Shown here: in pieces, positions 28,225-37,461 of the stretch
Layout of the letters: every line of letters begins with the position of its first letter
How positions within the stretch are numbered: the stretch's first letter is position 1
NCBI RefSeq assembly: GCF_003293675.1
Contig: NZ_CP029984.1
Coordinates: forward strand, 1,116,043 to 1,180,042
Direction: 5' to 3'
DNA from: Gardnerella leopoldii
Lineage (GTDB): Bacteria > Actinomycetota > Actinomycetes > Actinomycetales > Bifidobacteriaceae
DNA: 64,000 nucleotides
Notes under the pieces: model-generated
Told to the model about the DNA's origin: nothing
The model's input: the letters and a program-made list of their open reading frames with translations, nothing else
Databases searched by the model: none
Made by a program: the position numbers and the translations under genes

Positions 28225-28515
28225 CTATCTTTGCGCAGCTATCTCACTAGACAATTCGTTAAGTATAGCGTTTCTAGTCCACGCACTCACAGTCATTTTT
28301 CTGCGCTTCGCATCGACTTCGATTAAATGCCAAACGGTATCACTTAACCTAACAGTACGCGGCTTCAACGGCTGAGTTTCATCTTCCCAAGCTCTTCCAG
28401 CAAACTCTGTAATAGTGGCACCAGGAAAATTATCTTCTGCCTCCTCAGCCTACTTATCAACAATATCGTCCGTAATAACGAACCCATTTTCCGCAGTATA
28501 CGTATTCTTACTCAT
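28225..28515 (-). pseudogene. Ribbon-helix-helix antitoxin with an in-frame stop
   Basis: A 96-codon frame starts MSKNTYTAENGFVIT and has a TAG at codon 22 (28450-28452), where Trp would fit after IVDK. Beyond the stop it reads on to a ribbon-helix-helix-like end (RTVRLSDTVWHLIE, then MTVSAWTRNAIL). The start overlaps the stop of the toxin fragment by 4 bp, the usual toxin-antitoxin coupling. It is decayed, unless the TAG is a sequencing error. Confidence 0.7.
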
Positions 28516-28619
28516 CTCGCATCCCTTATCTCTTGTAAAAATCCCTTTGTAAGACGATTCGCATGAATTATAAGTATTGCGTTGTTTTCAAGCTCAGTCA
28601 GAAAAGGATACCATATCAT
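28512..28619 (-). pseudogene. C-terminal remnant of a toxin-like gene
   Basis: A 35-codon frame (MIWYPFLTELENN... ending LQEIRDAR) precedes the antitoxin relic with a 4-bp overlap. It is too short for a toxin and seems to be only the tail, fused by deletion to the truncated ORF6N gene a few bases upstream. The toxin family is not recognised. Confidence 0.55.
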
Positions 28620-28628
28620 TCTTTATTT

Positions 28629-28982
28629 TTATGCTCTTAACACAGTCATGAGCATATAAATACCCTGCTCCGTAAAAGCATAAGGCAAATATCGAGAGCC
28701 ACCCCAACTTGAGGTGAAATTTTTGCACCTCAAGTTTTTGAACTCGTCAGCAGTTAGCCGAAACATAAAATCTTCGCCCTCAAACTTTTCAATATTATTC
28801 TTAATCTGTCTATTGAAATTTTTCGTTTCATACCCATATATTTCAGCAAGCTCAAAATCAAGCATGACTTTTGGATTGCGAATGTTGTAGATTTTCTCTT
28901 TTATTGTTTTAGCGTCTATAAGCGCTTTAGCTGGCACACTTTTAGCGTCCGCGATAATTAAATTTTTATTCCCCTCTACCAT
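28629..28982 (-). pseudogene. ORF6N-domain protein, truncated
   Basis: The 117 residues start with a KilA-N-related ORF6N domain (NPKVMLDFELAEIYGYETKN, FNRQIKNN, YAFTEQGIYML). Full-length members continue for a further C-terminal region after the LMTVL segment, but this one ends there (LMTVLRA, stop) and runs into the toxin fragment. ORF6N proteins are typical of phages and mobile DNA. It looks like a deletion product and is probably non-functional, although the domain itself is intact. Confidence 0.75.
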
Positions 28983-29220
28983 AAGATCACTCCTAAAAAA
29001 TGTGCGTAAAACCTAGCGCTGTACAACAAAAACTACATTTCTAACACAAAACCCATGAATCGCAAGCAATCAGGGTTATTCCCAAAAATCAATCACAAGC
29101 CATAAAACATCTAACAACTAACAAAACTAGCATGCATCAGCGCATAAATATAATTCTATAAGATTCCACAAATAAAAAGCAACAAAAAAAATCGGTTTTA
29201 ATACAAACGCACAGCACATT

Positions 29221-29305
29221 TATGTAGTGCGCTTGTACCTGATTTACGGCATGTCATGCCAAATCAGCCAAACGGCTAAGCCGTGAGGAATAAGTGCACT
29301 ACATA
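29221..29305. other. Three-way-junction inverted repeat
   Basis: An outer 14-bp stem with one mismatch (29221-29234 / 29292-29305, tatgtagtgc...gcactacata) encloses two hairpins: ctgattt...aaatcag with inner ggcat/atgcc (29239-29267) and acggctaagccgt (29272-29284). It ends with agcagcgcgaaggcaggtcgga, like the elements at 17781 and 48866, and sits right after a minus-strand stop codon. The rest of the 28983-29329 gap is AT-rich without a gene. Confidence 0.7.
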
Positions 29306-29329
29306 GCAGCGCGAAGGCAGGTCGGAACG

Positions 29330-30697
29330 CTACACCAATCCACACATATAAAGTGGTAATATTACGAGATTCAAATCTTTTCTAACGCTAAGCTGTTTAG
29401 GAGCAAATACATAACTCGTTCCAATTCTTTTTGAAAACTTCGCCTTAAATTTATCAAGAGAAACTGTTTTGAACACATTTCCAGATTTAACTTCAATCGC
29501 AGATATACGCATTTTGCCAGCAGAATCCTGAAAAGCTTTAGAAATCAAAAAATCTATTTCCATTGTATTTTCCGAATTTTCTTTGTCTCTATTTGAATAG
29601 AAAAATAGGCGATGTCCAGATGCTATTAGCTGTTGCGCAACAACGTTTTCAACTAGCATTCCTTCATTAATTGAAATTTTTCCAAATAAAATTTCTTTAT
29701 ATAGATTATTAGACGCAATACTACTATCTGAAAGTATCATAGAAGTCAACAAACCAGTATCAGCCATATAACATTTTACTAACGCATCATCTGCATTAAG
29801 ATTCAATCCCACATTTGGATCTGTAGATTTATAGCAATTATTTGTAATACTCGCATCCGAAAGCCAAAAAAACGCATCCTTATAGTCACGCATACGAGCA
29901 TTCTTACCCAAGGAAGTAATCCTATATCTTTTTTCATGCCTGGAAAGCTGTGCTGGTATTCCATCAAACACAGCCATAACTTTCATTTCATAACCTTTTG
30001 CAAACTTTGCAGCATCCTGCCTATAGAGCGAAAGAATACGACGCTTAACCCTATCTACTCGAGTAAAATCTCTCGAATCAACATATTCATTTACAGATTG
30101 CGGCATGCCACCAACTAGCATATATTCTCTAAAAAGTCGCATCGCTTTTTTATGTAAAGCATCTGGCAAAGGATTTAACGCATCAAATGAATTTTTAATA
30201 ACTTTCGATAGATTTTCTTCTCCAAAAGCCCACAAAAATTCTTCAAAATCAAGAGGATACATGCGTTCTTCTTGTTCTTCAGATGGAATCAATATTGTTT
30301 CAACATTATGTTTAATAGACAATAACGAGCCAGTCTCTATATAGTCGTATCTGCCATCTGCAACTAGTTGTTTTACAAATTCTCTAGCCTGTGGGAAAAA
30401 TTGCACTTCGTCAAAAACCATTACCGATTCACGGTTATAAAGTTTCACACCATACAATGCAGATAGGTACGTAAAGAAAGTGCTTAAATCTGAACGATAA
30501 TCTTCAAATAGCCGAAGCGCATCTTTTGATGCTTGCGAAAAATCAATAAGAATATAAGACTTGTATTCGTTTCTTGCAAACTCTTCAACTATAGTACTTT
30601 TCCCAACTCTTCGAGCACCTGTTACTAAAAGCGCTGTTGAACCGCGATCAGCATTCTTCCAATCGAGCATTTTTTGATAGAATTTTCGCCTTAACAT
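29330..30697 (-). CDS. AAA ATPase with DUF4143 C-terminus
   Basis: The 455 residues have a P-loop GARRVGKS at 27-34 and a Walker B VMVFDEVQF near 115, followed by a winged-helix region and a C-terminal DUF4143-like domain with the nuclease-type EVKSG motif near residue 410. Such proteins are common, variably present and of unsettled function, sometimes linked to mobile DNA or defence. It is a single gene in the block inserted between rplK and the pilus cluster. Three evenly spaced repeats lie in its promoter region. Confidence 0.88.
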   Translation of the reverse strand: MLRRKFYQKMLDWKNADRGSTALLVTGARRVGKSTIVEEFARNEYKSYILIDFSQASKDALRLFEDYRSDLSTFFTYLSALYGVKLYNRESVMVFDEVQFFPQAREFVKQLVADGRYDYIETGSLLSIKHNVETILIPSEEQEERMYPLDFEEFLWAFGEENLSKVIKNSFDALNPLPDALHKKAMRLFREYMLVGGMPQSVNEYVDSRDFTRVDRVKRRILSLYRQDAAKFAKGYEMKVMAVFDGIPAQLSRHEKRYRITSLGKNARMRDYKDAFFWLSDASITNNCYKSTDPNVGLNLNADDALVKCYMADTGLLTSMILSDSSIASNNLYKEILFGKISINEGMLVENVVAQQLIASGHRLFFYSNRDKENSENTMEIDFLISKAFQDSAGKMRISAIEVKSGNVFKTVSLDKFKAKFSKRIGTSYVFAPKQLSVRKDLNLVILPLYMCGLV

Positions 30698-30732
30698 ATA
30701 ACACCACTCTTAATTACCACAAAACCGTTGAA

Positions 30733-30836
30733 AATACTATTGTTTTATAGTATATATTTCACGAAAATCAATGTCAATTTATGCTAAATTTTCACGAAAT
30801 CAGGGGTAAATATATGCCGAATTTTCACGAAAATCA
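30733..30836 (-). promoter_or_regulatory. Dyad plus three 33-bp-spaced repeats upstream of the ATPase
   Basis: tttcacgaaaatca-like units begin near 30755, 30788 and 30821, 33 bp apart (about three helical turns), and a 7-bp inverted repeat (atactat / atagtat, 30733-30753) lies between them and the start codon. This resembles an operator array, possibly for self-regulation. Confidence 0.5.
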
Positions 30837-30853
30837 AGGTGTTATTTCTCTAA

Positions 30854-30876
30854 ATCTTCGCAACACGCTGCATTAC
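30854..30876. repeat. 23-bp direct repeat, right copy
   Basis: Matches 28117-28139 in 22 of 23 bases. It lies just after the sortase stop codon and may be one end of an inserted block. Confidence 0.7.
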
Positions 30877-30883
30877 AGCAATT

Positions 30884-31894
30884 CTAAGCAGTTATATGTT
30901 TGGCATGAGCAAGTGAAGCAGCACGGCGGCGGCGCTTGCGAACCGCGGCAATAATCATCGTCGTAAGAATCACCGCGCAACCAATAAGCGCGAGCACGAA
31001 CATCGTCATCCAAAGCGGCCACTGCAACTTGTCCCCAGGAGCGGAAACTGGATCCGGCAGCACGCGATAGCCCGTAACCAGCAACCTCTGCGTATTCACA
31101 CCATACGGCGTACACGTAAGCAGCGTCGCTAAATCTCGCCCATTCTCGCGTTGAAGCAACCTAATATCATGCGGATCGACTACGCTAATGCGGAACACCT
31201 TGTAACGTAAGGTTTCGCCTTGTATGTCAAAATAGAAATAGTCGCCCTTCTTCAACTCCACTAAATCATCAAACATGGTCGCATTCGGCAAACCCGTATG
31301 CGCCGTCACAACAGCGTGACGCGTTTTGCCACCAACCGGCAAATCCGTGCCATACAAATGCCCAGCACCATACGCCAAAACCTCCTGCGAACTACCGTGA
31401 TAAATCGGCAGCTTAACGCCAATCTTCGGGATTTTCACGATACCCATAATCCCCATTGGCTCATCCAGCTGCTTCGCATATTCCTTATACTCCGGCGTCT
31501 TCATATAATCCGTCGTGCCATCGTAAGGATCAGCCGTAATAATCGACTTGTGGCGCGCATTATAACGACGAGCCGCGTTCAAAATCTTCTCGCGAGCGCT
31601 CGCAGTCTGCTTACGACTCAAACGATCATACGCGGTAGAAATCTCCTTCGACACCTTGTTATTCCACAACGTTGACGCAATCGGGTACGTGAAGCACAAA
31701 ATTGCTGCAAGTGCGAGGGCAATTGGCTCAAGAGTGCGGCGGAGTTTGGATTTGGGTTTTTTCGTTGGCTTTGGTGCGGGTTTTGATGCGGGTTTTGATG
31801 CGGTTGATGAGTCTTGAGTTGATTCGGTTGCAGGTTTTGCTTTAGACTGATTGAAGAAAGCATATACTTTTGTAACAACTTTGTTTAATTTCAT
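30884..31894 (-). CDS. Class C (pilin-polymerising) sortase
   Basis: The 336 residues have a Pro/Lys-rich N-terminus, a membrane helix at about 52-75, the sortase fold and a C-terminal membrane helix (~290-315) ending in a basic tail. The likely triad is His199 (VVTAHTG), Cys261 (TLLTC) and Arg270. The two helices, TLLTC and the neighbouring LPATG pilin gene mark it as a pilus sortase that cross-links pilin subunits. The ribosome site is a strong AGGAGG. Confidence 0.95.
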   Translation of the reverse strand: MKLNKVVTKVYAFFNQSKAKPATESTQDSSTASKPASKPAPKPTKKPKSKLRRTLEPIALALAAILCFTYPIASTLWNNKVSKEISTAYDRLSRKQTASAREKILNAARRYNARHKSIITADPYDGTTDYMKTPEYKEYAKQLDEPMGIMGIVKIPKIGVKLPIYHGSSQEVLAYGAGHLYGTDLPVGGKTRHAVVTAHTGLPNATMFDDLVELKKGDYFYFDIQGETLRYKVFRISVVDPHDIRLLQRENGRDLATLLTCTPYGVNTQRLLVTGYRVLPDPVSAPGDKLQWPLWMTMFVLALIGCAVILTTMIIAAVRKRRRRAASLAHAKHITA

Positions 31895-32366
31895 GCTTCC
31901 TCCTTGTGAAGTTTATATGCGTAAATACTTGCTTGATGTGGCGCGAGTTTTGGGGGCTGGTGTTTGGCTGGTGGATTTCTGAAGTGGATGTGAGTGGTGG
32001 GTGTTACTTGTCTCGCAGCGCTCCGCTCTTATACCTTACTTGGACTTAATGGTTGCGTAGTTAAGTTTAGTTTTTTACTTACTTTCTCTGCAAAAATAGT
32101 ATTCGTCAATAAGATTATTACTATCGTTCCGCTTTTATATTGCTCGACCAAGCAACACCCACCCCTCACTCGTAAATTCACACATCGTTGTTTTGTGGTG
32201 TGGTAGGAGTGCTTGGCGTGGTGTATGCGGCAGCAATGACGTTAATGTCCTTTGGACAACAAGCAATCAACGTCTGCAGAGCAATAATGCTAAAGTTCAC
32301 TAAGCAATAAATAATCGACGTTTGCAAAACATTACTGCAAAGATTCAGGAGGTTTGGGGGAAATAC
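31895..32366. other. Intergenic stretch without a gene
   Basis: No gene is seen between the sortase start and the 52-bp-period repeats. Two imperfect direct copies of a ~35-bp sequence (aatcaacgtctgcagagcaataatgc type) lie near 32266-32345. A sortase promoter is expected near 31920-32000 but was not identified. Confidence 0.5.
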
Positions 32367-32372
32367 GACCTT

Positions 32373-32540
32373 TATTTTACGCGACTGTAAAATTTCTGCC
32401 GGATTCGAGCGCGTAGCCGACCGTTTCTGTACATGCACGTAAAGTTTATGCCGCTTGTTAGCGCGCAACCGACCGTTCCTTTACACGTGTGTAAAATTTC
32501 TGCCGCTTGTTGGCGAGAACACGACTTTTTCTTTACGAGG
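32373..32540. repeat. 52-bp-period palindromic repeat, locus 2
   Basis: GTAAA cores begin at 32387, 32439 and 32491 (exactly 52 bp apart), each preceded by TTTAC or TGTAC and followed by tttctgcc or tttatgcc; a partial fourth TTTAC follows near 32532. The variable part between cores differs from the other two loci. Confidence 0.85.
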
Positions 32541-32566
32541 CTGCAAGAGAACAATCATAAGAGCAA

Positions 32567-32604
32567 GTGAGTCTAGGATTTAGTTCAGTAAACCCTAGAC
32601 TCAC
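32567..32604. terminator. Inverted repeat after the pilin gene
   Basis: gtgagtctagg / cctagactcac is a perfect 11-bp inverted repeat with a 16-base loop, 41 bp after the pilin stop. Neither side has a clear T run, so terminator function is likely but not certain. Confidence 0.6.
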
Positions 32605-32644
32605 ACTTTGCTATTAGACTACAAGACCAGCTTTAGAAAGCGGA

Positions 32645-34549
32645 TCAAGCGTTCTGCTGCTGTTCTTCTTCCTTGCGATTGCGCACGTACATAATCACGC
32701 TCGCAACAATAAGAACTATGCCCACAACAGCGAAAATCAGCACGCCGTAAGCACCAGTTGCAGGAAGATTGAACCAGAAGCTCTTGCCGTTGTCGCCGCC
32801 CTTAAGTGGGAGGTCCTCAAACGGCTCAGCCGTAGTCTTATCTTTCTCAACAGTCACAGCATGAACTACAGGAGAAATCGCATAACCCTTAGGAGCTTTA
32901 ACCTCAACAAGATAAACAGGAACACCAGCGCGAGTCTTGTATGCCTTCGCGAAGTTACCTTTAGAATCTGTTGTAGCAGTCTGCACATCAGTAGTAGCAG
33001 CGCCAGCTGGCTGGGAAGCACCAGCTGCAGCAGCATCATTAATAGTTGACGCAGCCTTGCAAGCATCAATCGAGCCAAGTTCCTTATTTTCCTTCAGACC
33101 TTGAGCGCAAGCATCAGCCTTAGCCTTATCAGCAAAAATCCTGAACTCAGCATTTTCAAGCGGCTTCTCTTCATTACCTTCCTTATAGAACTTATGCACC
33201 TGAAGGAAACCAAAGTCAATAGTCGCCTGAGAATTCTTAGTATCTGGAATGATTGGCGGCAAGTCACCCTCATTCTTCTCATGAGCCTGGAAGAAGCCGG
33301 ACTTGTTTACAACCTCATCCTGCGATTTATCCTTCTCAGCAACACTATCAGTGCCAGTCGGAGCTTTAGTGTTCTTGTAAGCATCACTAAGCTCAAACTC
33401 AAGATCAACCGTAACCTTAGGTGCTTCTTGACCTTCAGTAACGTTATTCAAGGCAGTAGCAATCTTACCTAAGCCATCATTATTAAACGTTACAAGAATA
33501 CGCTTATGACCAGCAGCAAGATCCGCACCACCAGCATCAGAAGACGAGTTTACAACACTAACGGTGTACATATCTTTATTTTGATTGTCTTTTTTATCAA
33601 GACTAGTTTCGCCAATCTTTACATGCTTCACAACACTTGCATCAATAGTCTTGAAGGCAGCGGTTGGAGCATCATCGAAGACCTTATAACCCTGAAGATT
33701 AGCAGCCGTCAACTTACCATCTTTAGGCTTAGCTTTGTTCACTTCCGCAGTAATTGTAAAAGGCACTTTATCCTTAACGCTAGCGAACTTAGTCTTATCG
33801 TAAACCTTCTGAATAGTAGCCGATAGATCCTTGTTCTTCGGCGTCACAACAGGATTATAGTTATACGAAACAGTCGTCTTTGCATCCTTGCCCTCGCTAG
33901 TAGTGTACTCCGGCAAAGGAAGTGTCATATAGAAGGATTGCAAATCCGAAACACCATAGCCCTTAGGCGCGTTAGTTTCCTCAACCTTATACAAGCCAAG
34001 ATCAAGATTATTCTTGCCATCACCAAACTTGGCTATACCTTTATCGTCAGTGTTCTTCGAATCAATAACGTTAGTAGTATCAAGCTTGACTTCTGCATCA
34101 GTGCCACTGTCTTTAATAGTGTGATCGTTCAGCTTAGTAACAAGCTTTGCAATCTTCTGCCAAGACTCAAATTTGCTAAGATCTAAGTTAACATACTTGT
34201 CACCTTCCTTAACAGAAGTGACTTTAGTCAATTTGAAAGTAGCGTCTTTAAGCGGCTTAAAACCAGTTTTGCATTGAGGATCTGTTTGTGTCTGAGAAGT
34301 AGTAGAGTTATCATCATTTGTCTTCTTCACGCACTTAAGGATGGTTATAGTACCTTTTGTCGGAGCATCCTTCTCCCACGGAGCCTTAGGATTCTCAGTA
34401 GCATGGGTTTCATTATGCACAGGATGGTTAGGATCCGGTTTCGCACCCCACGCAACGCCAGCCACGGTTACAGCGCCGGCGACGCACAGCGTGCCAGCCA
34501 TAGCAAGCGACGCAATCGCCGCCACGAATTTATTAGTGAACTTTTTCAT
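32645..34549 (-). CDS. SpaA-type shaft pilin, LPATG-anchored
   Basis: 634 residues from the ATG at 34549, chosen because AAAGGGG precedes it at the right distance; an ATG 15 bp upstream overlaps this site. A signal peptide is followed by a Cys-containing N domain with an E-box (YKVEETNAPKGYG), a likely pilin motif (VTPKNKD) and an isopeptide-type middle domain. A second SpaA/Cna-B domain with YLVEVKAPKGY and C-terminal LPATG, helix and charged tail complete it. It is the probable polymerised backbone, assembled by the sortase at 30884-31894, with the tip protein at 34792-37133. Confidence 0.9.
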   Translation of the reverse strand: MKKFTNKFVAAIASLAMAGTLCVAGAVTVAGVAWGAKPDPNHPVHNETHATENPKAPWEKDAPTKGTITILKCVKKTNDDNSTTSQTQTDPQCKTGFKPLKDATFKLTKVTSVKEGDKYVNLDLSKFESWQKIAKLVTKLNDHTIKDSGTDAEVKLDTTNVIDSKNTDDKGIAKFGDGKNNLDLGLYKVEETNAPKGYGVSDLQSFYMTLPLPEYTTSEGKDAKTTVSYNYNPVVTPKNKDLSATIQKVYDKTKFASVKDKVPFTITAEVNKAKPKDGKLTAANLQGYKVFDDAPTAAFKTIDASVVKHVKIGETSLDKKDNQNKDMYTVSVVNSSSDAGGADLAAGHKRILVTFNNDGLGKIATALNNVTEGQEAPKVTVDLEFELSDAYKNTKAPTGTDSVAEKDKSQDEVVNKSGFFQAHEKNEGDLPPIIPDTKNSQATIDFGFLQVHKFYKEGNEEKPLENAEFRIFADKAKADACAQGLKENKELGSIDACKAASTINDAAAAGASQPAGAATTDVQTATTDSKGNFAKAYKTRAGVPVYLVEVKAPKGYAISPVVHAVTVEKDKTTAEPFEDLPLKGGDNGKSFWFNLPATGAYGVLIFAVVGIVLIVASVIMYVRNRKEEEQQQNA

Positions 34550-34791
34550 GTTCACCCCTTTCATTGCTTTTTACAGCAAGTAGAAAATTGATTTGCATTT
34601 ATCATGCTCATACGAGTAAAGTTTTAAAATTTTTGGCATTTACCTTGTGTTATCACGCTCCCGAATCCCGAAAGACTGCACAATAAAACAATACGCAATA
34701 AAACAATGCGCGAAACAGGAAGGCTTTATGCGCAAATGCGTACGCAATCGCCTTATGCGAAGCACGGCGAGTAAATGCATATACAACTGCT
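34550..34791. other. Gap between tip protein and pilin genes
   Basis: The 242 bp contain several short inverted repeats built on ttatgcg/cgcataa and gcatat/ttgcat near 34700-34805. They could attenuate read-through between the two pilus genes. No gene is seen. Confidence 0.45.
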
Positions 34792-37133
34792 TCATACGTA
34801 ATTGCATAAGCCTCGCCACCTTCCCAAAATTAATTTGCGACCGCGCTCACTTTGACTTACCACGAAGCCAGCCGCCAGCAGATTCACCAATAGCGCTGCA
34901 AGAATACCGAGCTGCAAATTCCAACTCTGCCCGCCCGTATGCGGCAAAGTAAACTTGCTCACCGAATGAAGATTGAACGTAAAAGCAGCAAAATCCTTAT
35001 GTTCTTTAAGAGACTTATCACCAGCTAATGCCTCATCAATGTCCGTAGGCGTTTGCTTGCCAGATTGAGCATTGAACGCTTTAGGTTTCAGCGCGTACAC
35101 AACGCACTGGTAATTGCCAACCTCAGTCGGTTTTATGCTCACTTCCATATCAGTTCGCGCAGCCACTTTTTTACTTGGATCAGCAGACTCGCAAGTCTTA
35201 TCGCCTTCTTTATTAGAGTGGCACGTATTTTGATTATCATCCGCAGGCACACTCAACCCAAGCTCGGCAAGATTACTGCTCCAAGTTTTGTATTCAAGAT
35301 CTTCCGCAGATTGCGGAGATCCAGAAGGCTGAGTTGGTTGCGACTGTTCAGAGGGTTGCTCAAATCGCGAGCCAGCATTCTTCTTCTCGCCCTTCGAGCA
35401 GAGCACGCGCAACGTAATCTTATTCTTGCTATCCGCCGCAGAAGTAGCATCAACAAACGGCTTAAGACTCATACCGAGTATCGCAGAAATCTTGTTATTG
35501 TCGCTAGTCAACGCTGTTGTAGAATCCTTAAACGGATACACTTTCAGCGTAAGATCGTTATCGCCAATTGTTGGCTTTGGCGGCTTACTCGACTTCACTT
35601 CAATCGTAACCGACTTATAATCCCAGTCAATGCCTTGCTTAATATCATCAGTCTTCCACGTATTACTATCAACAATGTTTCCCTCAAACAGAGACTTCTT
35701 ACCTGCATCAGTTTTGGCATTTTTCTTGAACTGATATACCAGATTAGAGGGATGCTTGCCACTTGCTTTGTCTATTAAATTAGCATCCTTAAAAGCGAAC
35801 ACTCTGCACTCAAAAGTTCCAGCACTCGTAGGCGTGCCGCTAATCCAGCTTTGAGATTCCTCAGTATACTTATCATCTTCATACAAAGCAGAATCAGCTG
35901 CACCAGTAGAAGGTCGATTCTCACCTTCCTTATGCTCGAACTGAGTCTGCATATCTGCAGAAGGATTATCCTTTTTATCTTTGAGGCTTAAACCATTAAC
36001 ACTGTCTACCGTATAACTGGCATTATCACCACTACCAGTTTTACAAATCATACGGTGATAAATAAAACCAAGCTTTTTAGTTGACTTAGAATCAATAAAA
36101 AGATTATTAATAGAATCGTAAACGTCTGTATTATCAGTACTGCCAGTAGTGTCTCCGCTAGAACCTTGACTATTAGTCTTTGGTTTTATAGTAATTTTAT
36201 TATCACTTACAGGAGTCTTATCCGTCTTATTCACAAAATCGTATAAGCTCAGCGTTAAATCACCGTCGTTCGGCACGTCAGATACATCAACTTTTACACT
36301 TATTGTAGCGTATATTTTTTCGCTTTTATTTTTGTAATATGCAAAAACTTTAAATTTATAACTACCATAGTCCCATTTACCATTTGGACGCAAAGTTATA
36401 GAACCATCAAAGCTTTTTTATCTTTACTAGTATCCTTAACTTTGATAGTTTTACCCTTTTCTTCTTTTTCAAAATTCGCCCAACTTGGTACAGGAGCTTT
36501 ACCATACTTTTCTAATTCAAACCACACGCCGTTCGGCATAGAGGCTGGTTGTTTCTTACTTTTTAATTCGAATTTTGGCTTAATAGTTATAGCGTTACCA
36601 CGCTGTATTGGAACAGGATTATTATTATCGACAACACTCTTATCATTATAGTAGCTAACAACATAGCATTTTTTAAAAGGCTTATTACCACACTCTTTCG
36701 GAAGATCAGTAGTTTTTCTCGCACCTCTGTCCATTTCGCTAGAAGTTTCCGTAGAAGCGCTTTCCTTTGGAACATCTTTAACTTTTTTATTTACAGCAGA
36801 ATCAGACTTAGCTTTATCGGCAGACACATCTGCATTCTGCCGATTTTCAACAGGATTCGATTCTTTATTATTCTTATCAGATTCAGTATTATTATATTCA
36901 CTCTGCTTAGTCTGCTGCTTATTCTCACCCTCAGTCTTAGCAGAACCAGACTGCGCACCAACAGTCTCCCCAGTGCTAACTTTCTCGCCAGCACCACCAG
37001 CACTTAGAGCAGAAGTTGGAGCAATCACAAAAGTAGCAAGCAACATTGCAATCGCCACGAAAAAAGCAAATAACGAACGACGAATTGAGCGCACTAGTCG
37101 AAGGAAACGGCTAAATATATGCGAATTAAACAT
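34792..37133 (-). pseudogene. Pilus tip/ancillary surface protein, frameshifted
   Basis: The start is ATG 37133 (ribosome site AAGG, with an upstream GTG possible). A signal peptide (FAFFVAIAMLLATFVIAPTS) is followed by a Lys/Ser/Asn-rich part. After KDTSKDKKALMVL the frame stops at 36396. The next frame continues with FDGSITLRPNGKW, so one A missing in an A6 run (T6 at 36414-36419) splits it. The second part has repeated Ig-like segments, each with a Y/F-x-C/F-x-V-F/Y-A-F/Y-K signature and Cys pairs, then LPHTG, a helix and RGRK. Position and anchor fit a pilus tip or minor pilin. A poly-G promoter lies ~104 bp upstream. It may be a phase-off state or a sequencing error, not decay. Confidence 0.8.
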
Positions 37134-37236
37134 ATACACCTACCTTCTAATCTGCAAAGCTTACGAATCATAATGCCATTATTACGATGACACTTAAAAA
37201 AAAAAACAACTCAATTACTCTGCTTAAACACTCAGC

Positions 37237-37266
37237 ACTATACCCCCCCCCCACGCCTATTTGCAA
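37237..37266 (-). promoter_or_regulatory. Promoter with a G10 spacer tract (site 2)
   Basis: On the minus strand TTGCAA (37261-37266) and TATAGT (37237-37242) are 18 bp apart; ten of these are an unbroken G run (C at 37243-37252 on the plus strand). TATAGT matches the -10 consensus at five of six bases. One G fewer gives the ideal 17 bp. An A run of about 11 (near 37196-37206) lies in the leader of the tip-protein gene. Confidence 0.78.
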
Positions 37267-37378
37267 GCCAAACTAAATATTTGGAAATATTTATTATTTA
37301 CATTGATAAAAGCACTGTAATTGCAAGAAAATTTAGGATTATTTCCCCATTTTACGGCGTGTTGCAGTAAATAATAAA

Positions 37379-37408
37379 AACCGGGGCGCGAATTAACACA
37401 CCCCGGTT
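37379..37408 (-). terminator. Terminator after nusG
   Basis: An 8-bp GC-rich stem (aaccgggg / ccccggtt) with a 14-base loop lies 54 bp after the nusG stop. On the minus strand it is followed by TTTTATTATTT. It closes the secE-nusG transcript, so rplK is transcribed separately. Confidence 0.85.
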
Positions 37409-37461
37409 TGTAAAAGTTATAAAATTTATAAAATCTAGCTACAAAAGCTTAGGCTTTCATC

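Noticed and set aside
29221..29305. tRNA-like gene
   Set aside because: Three stems are present but there is no anticodon loop, T-loop or CCA end.
37196..37206. A run in the tip-gene leader as a switch
   Set aside because: It lies downstream of the -10 and outside the coding frame, so a length effect would be indirect. Noted only.
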